Source: Flammula alnicola (Eukaryota; Basidiomycota; Agaricomycetes; Agaricales; Strophariaceae). From it: 64,000 nt of DNA. The position numbers and the translations under genes were made by a program. This document shows, one piece after another, positions 41,406 through 53,864 of this stretch; position 1 is the first letter of the stretch, and each line of letters starts with the position of its first letter. The notes under the pieces were generated by a model. That model had not been told where the DNA came from and made no database searches. It saw only the letters and a program-made list of their open reading frames with translations. Where the stretch lies: contig JADNRV010000182.1 of NCBI GenBank assembly GCA_015499995.1, forward strand, positions 1-64,000, given 5' to 3'.

Positions 41406-42761
41406 ATGCCCACACTTCCATTTGAAATACTCTATCTCATCGTTCAATTTTCCGCTTTCCTTCCAAACGGACGCGGTCGACAGGCACTTTCAGCACTGTC
41501 GCGAACCTGTCGCTCACTTTTTCCCATCTGTCGACAACACCTCTTCTCCACAATCAGTCTCCGTCCCCGCATCTGCGATTGGCCATTCTACAAATCATGC
41601 AGGCCTGACAACGAGGATGAAGTGCCCAGCATTGCACTCCAGAACATGGAGCGCCTGCTCGAGAGCAACACAGGAATCGCAAAATACGTGCGCACCCTGT
41701 ATTACCACTCACACAAATCGAACCACGAAGGTGCAGGCGTTGTTCAACTGCTAAGCAAGTTCAATCATATCGAAAAACTGGTCATCATGCCATTTCTCGA
41801 GGAGGACGCCGACGCCGACGGAGACGAACCGCATTTTGAAGACGAGTTCTTAAATTGGAAGAAGTTGCCACTAACCTTACGAGGGGCCCTTGAGAGATTG
41901 ATCCACCAACCGACGCTCATCGGCCTCGAGCTCACGAAAATCACTAGCTTTCCGACTGAAATCCTACTCTCTTGCACCGATCTCCGCACCCTTGTCGTTT
42001 CCCATTCCCAGGTTCTTCCCATTTCGCTGACTGTGCATTCTCCTATGGATTTTACTCCAATCAAATTACAAGATGTGACTCTTTACCCGGGCGCTAAATC
42101 CAATGCACAAATCTTACGAAGTAGAACTCCTGATGGTCTTCCATTTTTTGATTTCTCTGGAATCCAACGGTTAACTATCACGCTGGATAAAGAGAGTGAT
42201 GTTCAGCAATTCAGAGAGCTACTGGAAGATTTTCAGGAACTCGAAACACTTTGCGTTACTTGTGGTGGTATGTGAAATTATTTTCTATAATAAGAGGAAC
42301 TAATTTCGCTATCAGCACCATGCCTTGAAGCGCTCTCACAAGCCCTTGGAGAAGAATCCATATCTCTGCAAAGGCTTCGCAATCTTTCTCTCGCAAGTCT
42401 GACGTACGAAAAGAGGATTCTCGACCGGCGTCTCTATCCTTTCCAAGCCCTGAAAAATGTTCCTTCATTGAAATTTCTCGAAAGCGTTGACCTGTCCCTC
42501 GAAGTCCATGTTTCTTTTGAAGAGGACGCCGCCGCCGATTTGGAACAGTTGGATAAAATCCTATGTACACCGGCAAGATTCCCTGCTTTAAGGTCGGTTG
42601 CTGTATATGTTCGCCGAGTCGGCTTGAATTTGGGTTTGGAAGGTAAAACGAATTGGGAGACGTTACCCGGAACCCACATGATACGTCTATCCAGTAGCGA
42701 GACTTTAAATTTTAGTTATTCCACTCGCTATGAAGCAAATGTGGGGTCAATGTATACGTAG
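41406..42761 (+). CDS. F-box/LRR protein, tandem copy 2
   Basis: Exons 41406-42267 and 42316-42761 (435 aa), intron at the same place and phase as copy 1. The start MPTLPFEILYLIVQF aligns with that of copy 1; an upstream in-frame ATG at 41319 would add 29 residues. Shared blocks: FLPNGRGRQALSALSRTCRS, TLYYHSHKSNHEG, VVQLLSKFNHIEKLVIMPF, LTVHSPMDFTPIKLQDVTLY. Differences cluster in the acidic insert, which is shorter here (LEEDADADGDEPHFEDEF), and in the LRRs, the part that would touch substrate. Confidence 0.88.
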
Positions 42762-43650
42762 GATCAACGTAGGATCCTTCGTTAATAATGTTTGGGAACC
42801 GTGGGAAAGAAAGAAGGTCACCAATTGGCAATCCTTTCAACCAATCTCGTCACACTCTAATTCGACGACGTATGAAGCCATTGAACATCTTGTAGAGGTG
42901 AATCTATACTATCCCTGTCCAGGAGTTTGAAACTTTTTTGGCAGAAAGCATATTCCTCAACAACCACTTACCCTGCGCGCCCTCAAGCTGTGCCAGAATA
43001 TGCGGTTTTTTGTCTTCTATTCGACTAGATAGTCTATTCCTTAGAAAGTTGGCTATAGATGAAAGCGGAGCCTTCCCGGTGCTCAAAAGTCGAAGATATC
43101 AGGAGATTGAAAGTCATGTCACGACGTTGTCACATCAAATTCCTGCTGGTTTTCACCGCGGCTTGCCCTGATTCCCATGCAAAACGTCACCGCGTGTCAC
43201 TCTTCAAATCGCAAAAACCACTATTTCTCAACTCCTGTAAGAAGGAGTCCACTTTAAAATGTAGGGTTTTGGATATCACATCGCATCAGTGAATAGAATG
43301 TTTTGCCCAAACCCCGAGGGAAATGAAGTGCAGGATCGGGCTGGATCTGAGCCAACATTTGTATACATTGACCTCTTTAATGTATTCAAAATCGCATTTT
43401 CTCAATTATGCGACTCAGCAACCTCAAACTTCAAATTTTTTTAGATATTCATGATGGGATAGTGTATATGTATATATGTATGTAAGTCGTGGTGAAGGTA
43501 GCTTCAAAAATGCGGGAGGAAAATGACATTTTCAAACTCCTGAAACTTTCAAACTCCTGGAAAGGGATAGTACTTGAAATTTGTATATTTACGCGTCAAT
43601 ATTCAATATTCAATCCTCACTTGCACCTCCAGACTATTTACCCAATTCGG
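42762..43650. other. Spacer between F-box copies 2 and 3
   Basis: No supported gene; frames of 60-77 codons without motif. A short duplicated phrase, TTTCAAACTCCTG, occurs twice at about 43531-43559. Confidence 0.35.
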
Positions 43651-45029
43651 ATGGTACTGCACTCTCAATCAAAATGTGTCCTCCCCTTCGAAGTGTTCTG
43701 TCTCATCATCGACATCCTTTCCCTCCCGGAGCCAGATATTGATACGCTGCTCACCCTCACCCTCACTTGTCGGTCCTTTATTCAACCATGTCGACGAAAC
43801 TTATTTCGTGAACTCACGATCGCCCATCCTGAGGGGGAACTCGATACCACATACTCAGAGTCCTTTGGATTGAAGAATAGTTTCTTGTTAGATGGCATTT
43901 CGGACATCCCGACCTACGTTCGACATTTAACGATTCATATAAACCCCTCAACTTTTGGTTCTCCCGACTTCATCCGACTGTTCGACAAGTTTACCCGAGT
44001 ACAAGGCCTTATGATCTGCTCTAATTATCGAGATGAGAGCGAATTTTCGGATAGCGTCGATGAAAGTGACGAAGAAATGGACCTGCTCCAAGGATGCATT
44101 CAAGATTGGAACGACATCCCGATGGATATGCAAGAGGCTATCGTCAGGCTCATGCAATCATCCACATTGACGGTTCTTCAATTAGGGGGGATAAAAAATT
44201 TCCCACTAGCATTCATCCTCAAGATTCCAAATCTATCGAGCCTCGAAATCAAGTACTGTCGCATCGTGCCGGTCTCCAGCAGCGATCCTGATGTTGTGCT
44301 ATTTGCGACCAAAACTCCGTTTCGTCTGTACCTCCTCGATATTAATTGTCGACCTCGATTTATCTTTCCTCTTTTACACTCTGCGCGTTTTGGAACCGTC
44401 CCAGCATTCGACTTCTCGAGCCTCATAACTCTATGCCTTAACATCGGATCTCCCAGAGACGAAGAATACCTTGATGAAACATTGGGAAAAAGGCCTGGCC
44501 TCAAGACTCTGACTATTTCCTGTGGTGCGGTGGCCTTCTTTTCATGTCTCGGACATGTACTGATTCCAGAGTTATATCGCCAGATGAGAAGCCCCTCATG
44601 CTTCACAATATCTTCAAACGGCATACTGAATGTATCCAAGACTTGAAGACGATCCAACTGCATATCACATTGACCTGCGAGCGTTACCCAGTCCGACCTG
44701 GTTATCTTCCATTCGAAGCACTCCGTGCTATAGCTTCATTCAGGCAGCTCGAAGTACTCGAGCTCGACATCGATCTTTCTCCCCCGCACAGCGAGAAGTT
44801 GGCTAATGATCTAATCAAACTGGATGAACTTCTCGCATCACCGAAGTTTCCAGTATTACGGTTGTTTTCATTACAGATCAGCCTATTGGAGTTTGAGCAA
44901 CCAGCGCACTTGGGTCAGATAGTGGCATGGAAATCGTTCTCTATGGTTTCTCTGCAGCGCCTTGCCGAGAAAAAGGATCTAGAAATTGAGCTTTCGGTAT
45001 GTGAAATTGAAAGCGAGGAATGGGAATAG
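43651..45029 (+). CDS. F-box/LRR protein, diverged tandem copy 3
   Basis: Exons 43651-44524 and 44584-45029 (439 aa), phase-1 intron near the same position as in copies 1 and 2. F-box-like start LPFEVFCLIIDILSLPEPDI, then LTLTCRSFIQPCRRNLFREL; LRR part with STLTVLQLGGIKNFPLAFIL and SARFGTVPAFDFSSLITL; second exon DEKPLMLHNIFKRHTECIQD to the acidic end ESEEWE. Much more diverged than copies 1 and 2 are from each other. The upstream in-frame extension to 43489 looks unlike F-box N-termini and I do not use it. Its 3' end faces a tRNA-Gly gene 138 bp away. Confidence 0.85.
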
Positions 45030-45166
45030 AAATAAATTCTATCACATGTCACAACCTCCGAATTGCGAGTTATAAAAATTGGCCAATTGAGCTCAACGAT
45101 CAAGAATGCGGCCAAGCTAGAGTTCGAGTGCCGATAAAGCAAACAAAACAAAAACCAAAGAAAAAG

Positions 45167-45238
45167 TACACTGAAGGGGAGTCGAACCCCTGCCGCTTGC
45201 TTGGAAGGCAAGCATGATAACCGCTTCACCATCAGTGT
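45167..45238 (-). tRNA. tRNA-Gly (anticodon UCC)
   Basis: 72 nt on the minus strand, no intron. Acceptor stem ACACTGA/TCAGTGT with discriminator A; anticodon stem CTTGC/GCAAG with loop CTTCCAA, so anticodon TCC reading GGA; B box GGTTCGACTCC. A T-run (TTTTTC) follows, the Pol III terminator. Identical in sequence to the tRNA at 55828-55899 as read by eye. Confidence 0.95.
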
Positions 45239-45389
45239 TCCTTAAATGCCGCTTAATATGTAACTGAGGGGTAGGTGTCAGAGTCCTTCAATGAGCACTT
45301 AATATCAGCCAGCAGAAACCGGCGGCGACATCACTACAAACGTATGTATGTATATAGTTTGATCTCTAAAATAATACAAATATGTTCGA

Positions 45390-47463
45390 CTACTCTTTAT
45401 TTTTATCTATTTCTACCTGGGGAACTACAGGATATATTACCGCTTGCCAAGCCATAGCAGCAGCAACTATCGCCTCCGAAAGCATTCGGAAGACCGAAAA
45501 TCCATTTACGACGCTCATATTTCCGATGAGACTCCCTACCAACAACAATGATATGCCTACAACAAACGATGCTGTACACAGCTTGTATGTGCCAGCGAAA
45601 CTGTGGGTCTTGAAATTGATGACCACCTGTAATAAGCGTCCGAGGATGACGGCAGGAGGTATGAACAAAGCGTTAAATGGAAGGTAAAGGGGCCATACGC
45701 CTGAGCGTGGGGGGTGGAAAGGGACCTTTTCTGGAGATTATGTCGAAATTATAATGGGAAGATAGAAAGAACATGATTCCAAGCATCGCGAAAAGGAAAG
45801 TCTGAAAGGACAATTAATGGTCAGTAATTATAAATGGCATTATGGATAAAGCATAAACTCTACTTGAGGCCTACCGATAACTTGTAATGTCGTGATGCCC
45901 GAATATCAAGCCGTTGGCTTGCACGCTCCAAGTGCGTGGCAGGGGCGAACCGCACAGTCGGGATCCATTTTGTTGGCCAATGAATTTCGGCGCTTGTGAT
46001 GGCTTTTATCATCGCAATCGTAGTTAGATGCATAGGAATAGCAGACAAGACAGCCCAGACCCAATTGGAAAGGTGGAATTTCCTCTCGTAGCCCTTCAAG
46101 ACAATCTCCAGAACGCTTTCAAGAATGTACGCGGACGTCACTAGGATGGTTCCAGTTATGCTTATTCCGACCATCGAGGCGCGTGAGTACCAGTAGTGGA
46201 AATCAAGGACTCTTTGGATCAAGAGAAAAACGACTCTGATACCGCATGCACAAATGAACAAAACGTGGGACACAACGATGGATTAAAACTGATAAAACTC
46301 ACCCCACATTATCCAAGAAAAAGTGGCGCCGTGGATGGTAATCGTGTCGAAATGTATTTCCAATTATGCCCTCTATATAATCGGGGTACTGATGATCAGA
46401 ATACAGAAGCAACGAGCGGGCTGCACTGCTTACGAGCGAACTCAACATTCCAATGCAACATTTCCTTGTTTTCCGTAGTGTCGGTCATGTTGAACTTGAA
46501 TTCGCCACTTTCGTGAGCAGCTGTCGCCAGAGTCACCACGGTATCGGTGAAAGCGAGCTTTCCAGGACTCCGCCCTGAGAATGATATGTTCCATGTAATA
46601 TCAACGAATTCCTGGTTTGGAACTGGGTAAAAATATGATACATGAGCAGCGGAACGCCATCAAGGAGAGCTTCAATAGCTACCTTCGACGTTATCGTTCC
46701 TAGGAGAATCACTGCTTGATTTTCGGCACTCTTCACGGTTTACCGGAACGGGAATAAGATCCTGGCAAAATCAACTCTCAGCCATCCAGCCCAAGTTCAG
46801 AAGTACAGTGGTAGTTACCAATGGTCCCCATGCATTCTCAGAGACAGAGATATACGGTGCATAGGCCCACTCAGTCGTGTTGTTCCTGGTTACTTTATCG
46901 GATTTTCATAATTTAGTCGAAGGTCGTGGACATTCAATACACGGTTTTTACTGGACGAAATTAATATCGGAACGTAAGCGCGATTTAATAGAACACGTTA
47001 GGAAAATAACTCACAATGTTTCTATAGGCACGCGGAAATTCACAGGCGTCCTGACGTTCTTGTCCTTCAACTGGAGACCGCGAAATACGGTATCCGTGAA
47101 GATAGCCTCCTCCGTTAAAGGGCCCGATCCCTCGCCCTTCAAATCCAAGGTCGACTGGGCGCTTGTGCGCAACCAAACTGTGGCCACGATATCGAAGGTT
47201 TGGTCGCTATCAATGAGCGGCCGCACGACTTCGTGCAGTTTATGAGGCGTTTTCAAATCTTGATACAGCGCGTTATGTGGTTCTCGAAGAAAGTTGAACA
47301 TAAAATGCGCTATCTTCACGCCGATAAGGGCGCATCCCAAACCAACAAGCACAAGGAGTGTCCAGAGGATACACTTGCATTGAATCGCAGCTTTGCGTCT
47401 CGAGAGAGGACCAGGATCGAGGTTGGGCTGTTTATTGGAGAGGTGGTTCGCTGAATTTTGCAT
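45390..47463 (-). CDS. Multi-pass membrane protein B, unknown function (paralogue of gene A)
   Basis: Minus strand; start at 47463 (MQNSANHLSNKQPNLDPGPL) or, with 33 more residues, at 47562; stop at 45390. Same plan as gene A: basic Pro-rich N-terminus, one helix (CILWTLLVLVGLGCALIGVK), blocks ALYQDLKTPHKLHEVVRPLI, DSDQTFDIVATVWLR and TVFRGLQLKDKNVRTPVNF, then C-terminal helices (HYWYSRASMVGISITGTILV, WVWAVLSAIPMHLTTIAMIK) and TKWIPTVRFAPATHLERASQ. Multi-exon; not all joins resolved. Intron positions look similar to gene A. Function unknown. Confidence 0.7.
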
Positions 47464-47620
47464 GGGAGGTGCGATGTGGGGGAGGTGCGATGTGGGGAAG
47501 GTATGCCTACTGCTAAGGGTGTCTTGTTGATGTAGGATTTCGGCCTTCAACGCACTGGTCAACGGTGTGCATCTGCATCATGATTCACCGTTGATCTTCA
47601 AGTCTGCGTTTCTACGCTGC

Positions 47621-47950
47621 TTATAGACACGTCGTCCAGTCCAGTCCAGTCCTTGAACCACCATTGAACTGTTTAACGCACTTGAATTCTTGCTCCGTGA
47701 GCATATATCTCCGACCAGAGGTAGCAAAACTTAACTTTTCCCACAAAGTCCAGCGGGGCGGCGTACGTGTGTAGCGCTCAACGCAGAGGTATTTTTGTTC
47801 CTTCGCAATTAGATACGTTTCCCATGGCACTCCGTACGCTTCCAGTCGAACTGCGAACTCCCGGCGGCGCGTCAAGTAAGGCATGTTGTGGGATACAACG
47901 GCTAACCGATGCCGGGTTTGAAGGCGCAATTGCAGCGACAAAAATAGCAC
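47621..47950 (-). CDS. Possible exon of an unidentified gene
   Basis: 109-codon minus-strand frame with protein-like composition (EAYGVPWETYLIAKEQKYLC, RYTRTPPRWTLWEKLSF). I cannot identify it or connect it to a start and stop by clear splice sites. It lies upstream of gene B in the same orientation and may be a separate small gene. Confidence 0.3.
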   Translation of the reverse strand: MLFLSLQLRLQTRHRLAVVSHNMPYLTRRREFAVRLEAYGVPWETYLIAKEQKYLCVERYTRTPPRWTLWEKLSFATSGRRYMLTEQEFKCVKQFNGGSRTGLDWTTCL

Positions 47951-48051
47951 AAAAGGCGATGTGTCGCGTATCTAGAGTGAGGTGGGCGGTGCGGCTGAGT
48001 CGCCTTTAATTTCAGTTAGTTGCATTAGCAGTCGTCGACTAGTCGTCGATC

Positions 48052-48950
48052 TTACCCACCGGTACCAGTAACTGGTGTCGTGATAAACTCAGCAGTGGTT
48101 TTGTCAAGTGTTGCCGAATTCGAAATCTTGATCAAGGTGAAGGAGGTGTAGGATTCCATGGCCGTGTACCCTGTAACAACGATATTGAGCCATCTCAATC
48201 GTAGTTGATCACTCCTGGAATCAAACATGTCAGTTATTATTGCTCTTGAAAAGAGGTCTGAAATGTGATACATAGATAAGCAAAGAAGTCTTTGTCAACC
48301 ACGATGCATCATTTCAAAGCAGTACATGGCTGGCGGTGCCACGACTGTTCGGATTTGACTACTTACAAAATGCGCGATTCCATTTGCTCCGCGGTCAAGG
48401 AGAAACCTTTGCAGCCAAGAAGTAGACGTTGAAACATTGGAGTTCAAAGCGTTAACAACGAGTTGGAAAGGTTGATAAGTACGGCGATTCGCGATACCTT
48501 CGAACGTGCGATCAGCTAGAAGGCGTCGCGTAACAGGTCGAGTTTTCGCATTCAAGATCAGGTTGACAGACGAGTCATTATTGAAGGATTGACTCCTTCC
48601 GTTGCTGCCATGCTTGAACAGCATTGCAAAGTCGAGGGGGGAACTGACTTGTTGCGCGTTTCTAGCAGAAGTTTAGAAGTTTTCATTTTGAGATCGTCAG
48701 TGTATGTTTAAGGATAAAAAAAGTAAAAGAAGGGAGGCTTTTTAAAGATGGCACAGAGACAGGGCGCAGGCGGGTAACTAGTACATGCATGTTGGATGCT
48801 GTATTTTGTTGGCAATTGCTGATATCGAGAATCGCGATTCTGACTTCTGAGAAAAAGACAAGTTCAAGTTCGAATTTTCCTCTGCCTCGCGTGAGAAGCA
48901 TGGCATTGTCAAGGCAACGCCGCAACCCAGGGGTTTCGTAAATGTAGAAA
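48052..48950 (-). CDS. Unidentified multi-exon gene, boundaries uncertain
   Basis: Two minus-strand pieces look coding: one with QQVSSPLDFAMLFKHGSNGR, SSVNLILNAKTRPVTRRLLA and TYQPFQLVVNALNSNVSTS (about 48370-48640), one with LRLRWLNIVVTGYTAMESYT to a stop at 48052. AG and GT borders exist between them (about 48215 and 48370). A start could be ATG near 48951-48953. I do not recognise the protein. Confidence 0.35.
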
Positions 48951-48953
48951 CCA

Positions 48954-49517
48954 TGGTGAAATTAACAAGGCATTATTCAGATATTGGATGCGAGAAGGAG
49001 TTGAGGTCGTTTTCCTTCGGTTGCGCTACAAAAAAAACATGAGTCGAGAATCTATCGTGGAAACAAAGAGTATGTTTGGAGAGCTTCCTGTTGCAACGTT
49101 GCAGTGTGGCGGCGGCCAGGCGGCCAGGGCGAACAGTGGCGGAAACAATTTTAACAGTGACAGGATCCAGATTCCATTTAGAGCGTACCTCTCACGTGAC
49201 AATAAATGTTAGTCCGCTCGGCATGTACGAAACTTGTTCTTGTTTCCCCATTTTTCACTCGCATACCCTTCCGAGGACACTCATTGCCTCCTTCTCCGCT
49301 GGAGAAAGCGCTGGAGTCTTGACAACCACCTTTTTATGCTCACAAATATTTTCTGAGCCCATACGATCCTTACTTTCTCAACGCAGACGTCCCTCATTTG
49401 CTCCTTTTCCGTGCACCATCACACATATTTCTCCAGAAAGACTTCGTACACTTTTCACCCTGGCGTTGACGGAACCAGGATTGTTATCTACGGAAGGCGA
49501 TATTTAGGAGTTCTTCA
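48954..49517. other. Intergenic stretch before the Ser/Pro-rich protein gene
   Basis: Probable divergent promoter region. The 143-codon plus frame at 49076-49507 has no motif and ends just before the next gene. Confidence 0.35.
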
Positions 49518-52500
49518 ATGAACGCCCAGTTCACGTTTCCACCACCCCAAGCACCGACACCGCGTCCTGGACCTGGACATAAGTCAGGAGGGGCTGCGCA
49601 AACCAATTCACGGGAATCGAATGGGTTGCGGGCATCCGTCCTTGATGCTGCTCTGGAGCTAGGTCTTGTTAGCAACCCTCTAGTTGCTGACTGGATGTTC
49701 AACAACACCCTAGCAGAGGAAGACGAAGGAGAGGTGCGTCAAAGTTTTGTTCATTGCGGTCATTTTACTAGCAATATTTTTATTTTCTCTTCAATATTGT
49801 GGCATCTTGCGGAGGGCCTCTGCCACTGAGCTCTCCACCGTGGACATTGGGGTTTAAGCCATTGTGGCATCAATCCTTGACCTAGACCTTGAATTGGGCC
49901 TGGATGACATCGTTGGCTTAAACTCCATCATTCTCGCCACCATTCCATTCCGCATGCTTCCTATGCTTTGATCCAATAATTAAAGCGTGGAAGCTGCAAA
50001 AGCACTCATTCGCGAAGTATTACTTCCTAATACTTTGTGAAATATGGAAGAGATGTTAAGTGTTATACTCCTTGATCGGCTTTTTTGGTCAGGAAGGCCT
50101 TCGCCATACGGTGGTGATTTCCTTTCAAGCAGGGCCTCTAATTGGGCCACGCTATGAGATGAATTCATTGCTATTCTATGGTTGCCTTGCGTTAATATTT
50201 ACTTCTTCTCCTCAGTATTACCTCTATCAAACAATACGCTCACACGTACTTTCAATAGGATCAAGTTTCCTCGCCAGGCCTGACGTACGGTTCATCTGCC
50301 ACCTCCGAGGAGTCTTCGTCCTCAGCACTTTCCCCCTCTTCATCGGCGTACTCCTCGTCTTCATCTTCGAAGTTACCTAATGCATATGGCGCCGGCGCCC
50401 AGTTTCCTGCCGACAAATCGACTTATGGCATACTGACACATGGCGTACCGACACGGAAGGACGGCGTGATACGGATAGTAGAACGTGATATTCCTGACAG
50501 GCACCACGACAATTTTCTTGGTAGCAATGGAGTAGCATTTCCTGAAATTCCTATCCCGCCACGACCGACAACACCAGCTGGAGGTAAAAAGTTGAAAAAG
50601 AAACATAGAGGGGATGGGTATGAGAGCGATGGTGGATATATGAGCGAGGCTGGGAAGAAGAAAGAGAAGAAGGAAAAGAAGAAGGCGGAATCGAAGGATG
50701 GGGAAGAAATTGCTGTAGAAACGGAGAAAGAGGCGAAGAAACGGGCGAAAGAAGAGAAGAAGGAACAGGAACAAGAGAGGAAGAGGGCAAAAAGTCTTTT
50801 ATCTGCCGCCAAAGCGTCCAAAAAAGCTGAAACCAAGGAGGCGGCGCAGTTCAATGGCTATGACACGGACGGCGGCGCGATTTCAGGGAGCACCTCGCTT
50901 GGAAAGTCCAAATCCAAGAAATCCAAGTCCAAAACTCCTTCTGGCGACACCCCTGGGTACGAGACCGACGGTGCTGGTTACCAATCATCTACACCCAAAA
51001 AGTCCAAGTCGCGCTTCTTCAAACTCTCCAGCAAGGCCTCCAAACCCGAGTTTCATGCTGAAGCTGTTTCGCCTTTACCTTCTGCAGCTCAAAAAGAGAA
51101 GGAATTTGTTCCGCTACCGATCGCAGAAAGGTTCGCGACAACCTTGAGTCCCGATTTTTTCGGCCCTGCAAGTCCATCTGAGGGCCGGAATACACCCATT
51201 CCAACTGTTTCTCTGCCTCCTCCTAGTGACTCTACAAACCTTTTGACGCCACTTCCGTTTCTTTCTTTCCAGCCTTTTACCTCTAGTACCAGCCGCGCTG
51301 CTTCTACCATAGCTTCCTCTAGAACCAACGTTATCTCTCCCGCTCCTATCAACAGGGATTCCCATGCGTCCACCGAATCCTCGACGTCAAGCAGCTCCCA
51401 TTCTAGACGTCTACATGCGCATTCTTCAGCGCATGATAGCAGTGGCGGCGGGCATGGCAACGGCAGCGGTAGTTACTCTACCATCACATCCTCCTCGATG
51501 CATCAACATCAGACCCAACCTCCTCCTACCCAACTTGTTCCTTCTACCCAATACAACCCTACTACCAACCGCATCTTATCACCTACTCCATCTACCTCAT
51601 CCGGGCATTCAGCTGGTTCCAAGTCCAGTTCAGCCTCGCTGAAGCCACCGCCCATCGCCTTCCCAAACAGCCGTTCTCCATCCCTAAAGAGACCTGCGAC
51701 TTCAGACTCAACACCGCCAGTAGCACCATTGCAAATCATGAAAGGTCTGAAACTGAAAGCGAGTTTGGACAACTTACTTTCGTCAAGGAATGCATCACCG
51801 TCGCCCATTTCGCCTGGGTCTTTTGTTATGGTACCAAGCAACGGCGTGAGTCCGACTGCAACGTCTCCGACCTTTGGTATACCATCGTCTCCGTCGGGCC
51901 TTTATCCTCCATCTCAATCATCCTCTCCGATTCCTGGAAGGCCTCGCAATCCTCCTGCAGACGGTTTTGGCCCTCGTTCGCCTGTCCCTCGTGCCATCAT
52001 ATCTCCTCCAAACACCGCCATTAACCCGCAGGCGCAGAAACCAACACATCTTAGTATCATGCCCTCCTCAGAATACCTCGTTCCTTCACCCCGAAACTCC
52101 AGCTTTCCCAGCCCGAGTATGTCAAACCTTCCTAGCCCGAATGTGTTGGCTTACTACGACATCCCGCCGCCTAGCCCGCCGCCTATGGGTCCTCTACCCA
52201 ATGTGCCGGCCGGAGGTCCCAGCGCGAGTGCCAGTGCAGGCCAATTCCCCTCGGCCGCCGCTCTGCGACAGAGGGTCATCGACCGGACGCCCAGACCAAT
52301 TCCTCCTGAGCTCAGTGCGGCCTTGCACGGCCAATCGCATATCCAGAGAGGCAAGGAGTCTCCGTTCCCTGCTCGCCCTCTCATTGGGATTGGGTCTCCG
52401 GCTGTTACTTCAGTTCCTGGGCTGGAAGCGAGGGTATCTGCACGCCGTTATCGGGAGTTGTATGCGAATGTCGGTGGTGCGCCGGCCGATCTCAACCGGT

Positions 52501-53039
52501 ACCAGGAAGAGAAGGACAATGCGGAAGAGAGACGCCGCACAAGGCTCGCTAGGGAGAGCACTTGGGTAGACGATGATGAGAGAGGGGACGAGGATGGCCA
52601 GGGACTGCATGGTGTTCTGGACCGATTCGAGGACAGGAGCTCTGAGAGTGTCGAAAGCCACTCGGGGCGCGCCTTGGAGCGTAGTCACTCGTTTGAAGCC
52701 ATCAAGGAAAGGCATCTTGCCGTCAATAGGGACAGCGAGTACCACTTCGACGATGGGCGCACCGTGGGCGACAGGAACAGTCGATGGAGCGGAAGCATCT
52801 ACAGTCGTGCGAGCATCCTTGATGAGGATGAGAGCGGGGAGACGAGAGAGCGGCTGGTTAAGCGGGTTGAGGCGATGTTGAATGACGACGCGCATAAGAG
52901 AGATGGACCTGGTGGTATGGGACGAGGGTATATCCCTCCTGTACCCAAGCTGCCCGACGCATATGCAAATATGGGTGTCCATGTTAGTGCGGGCGTGCAT
53001 TCAGAAGCTACTCCTGGACGGAGCTGGAACAAATTCTAG
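49518..53039 (+). CDS. Large Ser/Pro-rich, low-complexity protein (998 aa)
   Basis: Exons 49518-49733 and 50259-53039, joined in phase 0 by GT-AG. The N-terminus has a Pro-rich start and an ordered-looking segment (LDAALELGLVSNPLVADWMF). Then Ser-rich stretches, PFPEIPIPPRP-like text, a highly charged coiled-coil-like Lys/Glu run (residues about 215-320, KKKEKKEKKKAESKDGEEIA), three YETDGAGY/YDTDGGA/YESDGGYM phrases, long Ser/Pro/Thr-rich disorder and a C-terminal part with VSARRYRELYANVGGAP and RSSESVESHSGRALERSHSF. No enzyme domain found. It resembles uncharacterised basidiomycete scaffold or cortical proteins. The 525-nt intron is far longer than others in the window. Confidence 0.75.
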
Positions 53040-53864
53040 CATTTTCTTTTTTCCTATCATGATTTTGGTTTTCGTTGGGTTATGATTCTGGCTCTTTGGG
53101 TATCGTACAGTATATTCATCCCGCCAGACGTTGTTCTTTCTTTTATCAAGTCACCGCTTTCTTATTTAATTACCTCTCTCGCGATACTTACTTTCTTGAT
53201 TGCACTCCACTCGTTTCTTAGTCTCAGCCTCCTCTACATACGTGCCTTATCTACCGTGTTCGCAGCTGCCGGCAAACTCGCCTTTTTTTTTTTGTACATA
53301 TGGCATAATTACCTCACATCCACCTACTCATTCTTCTTGAGGATACTATTTCCACTGCTGCTGTTTTGTAGCCATATCTCGTTCTTGATGATACCATATC
53401 ATTTCACCTTGCCCATGTTGTGCATTGCCTTCTCCGCCTTAGGTGGTTAATGCAGAGCAAGTTATACAGCGATTGAGAAAACAAAATTGATTCAAACAAG
53501 GGAATAAACAAAAGACGATTAAGACCAATGAAGGGAAGGGTGAACTAAAAGAAAACAGGAGAAATCAAAAAAGAATGTGGGTACTTAGTACAAGCTGATA
53601 AAGAAATCCTACAGAGTGAAAGGAGTGGCCATTTGCTGTTACGTAAGTCATCTGAAGATGTGTGATAGAGTACTAGATCAGAGGGAATCGTAAATGTTGT
53701 CGCAGTGAAGTGGGACGGAGGGTAGTGAGGTTGGACGAAGTTGTATTCTGCGCAGCCGTTTGGAGAAGAGAAAGTAGAGTAAAATAAGAGGAATAGCGGA
53801 AGGGAAAAGAAAGCGTGTGTATACTTCATTGCAAACAATGCAACAAGGGAAGGGAGAGTATTCC
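53040..53864. other. Intergenic stretch between convergent genes
   Basis: T-rich 3' region of the Ser/Pro-rich gene and 3' region of the epsin gene. The hydrophobic 122-codon frame at 53082-53450 is a consequence of T-richness and is not called. Confidence 0.5.

Noticed and set aside
49076..49507. 143-codon plus frame before the Ser/Pro-rich gene
   Set aside because: No motif, no splice link to the next gene, and it covers a likely promoter.
53082..53450. Hydrophobic 122-codon frame that looks like a membrane protein
   Set aside because: It lies in a T-rich 3' region directly after a gene; T-rich DNA automatically encodes Phe/Leu/Ile runs.
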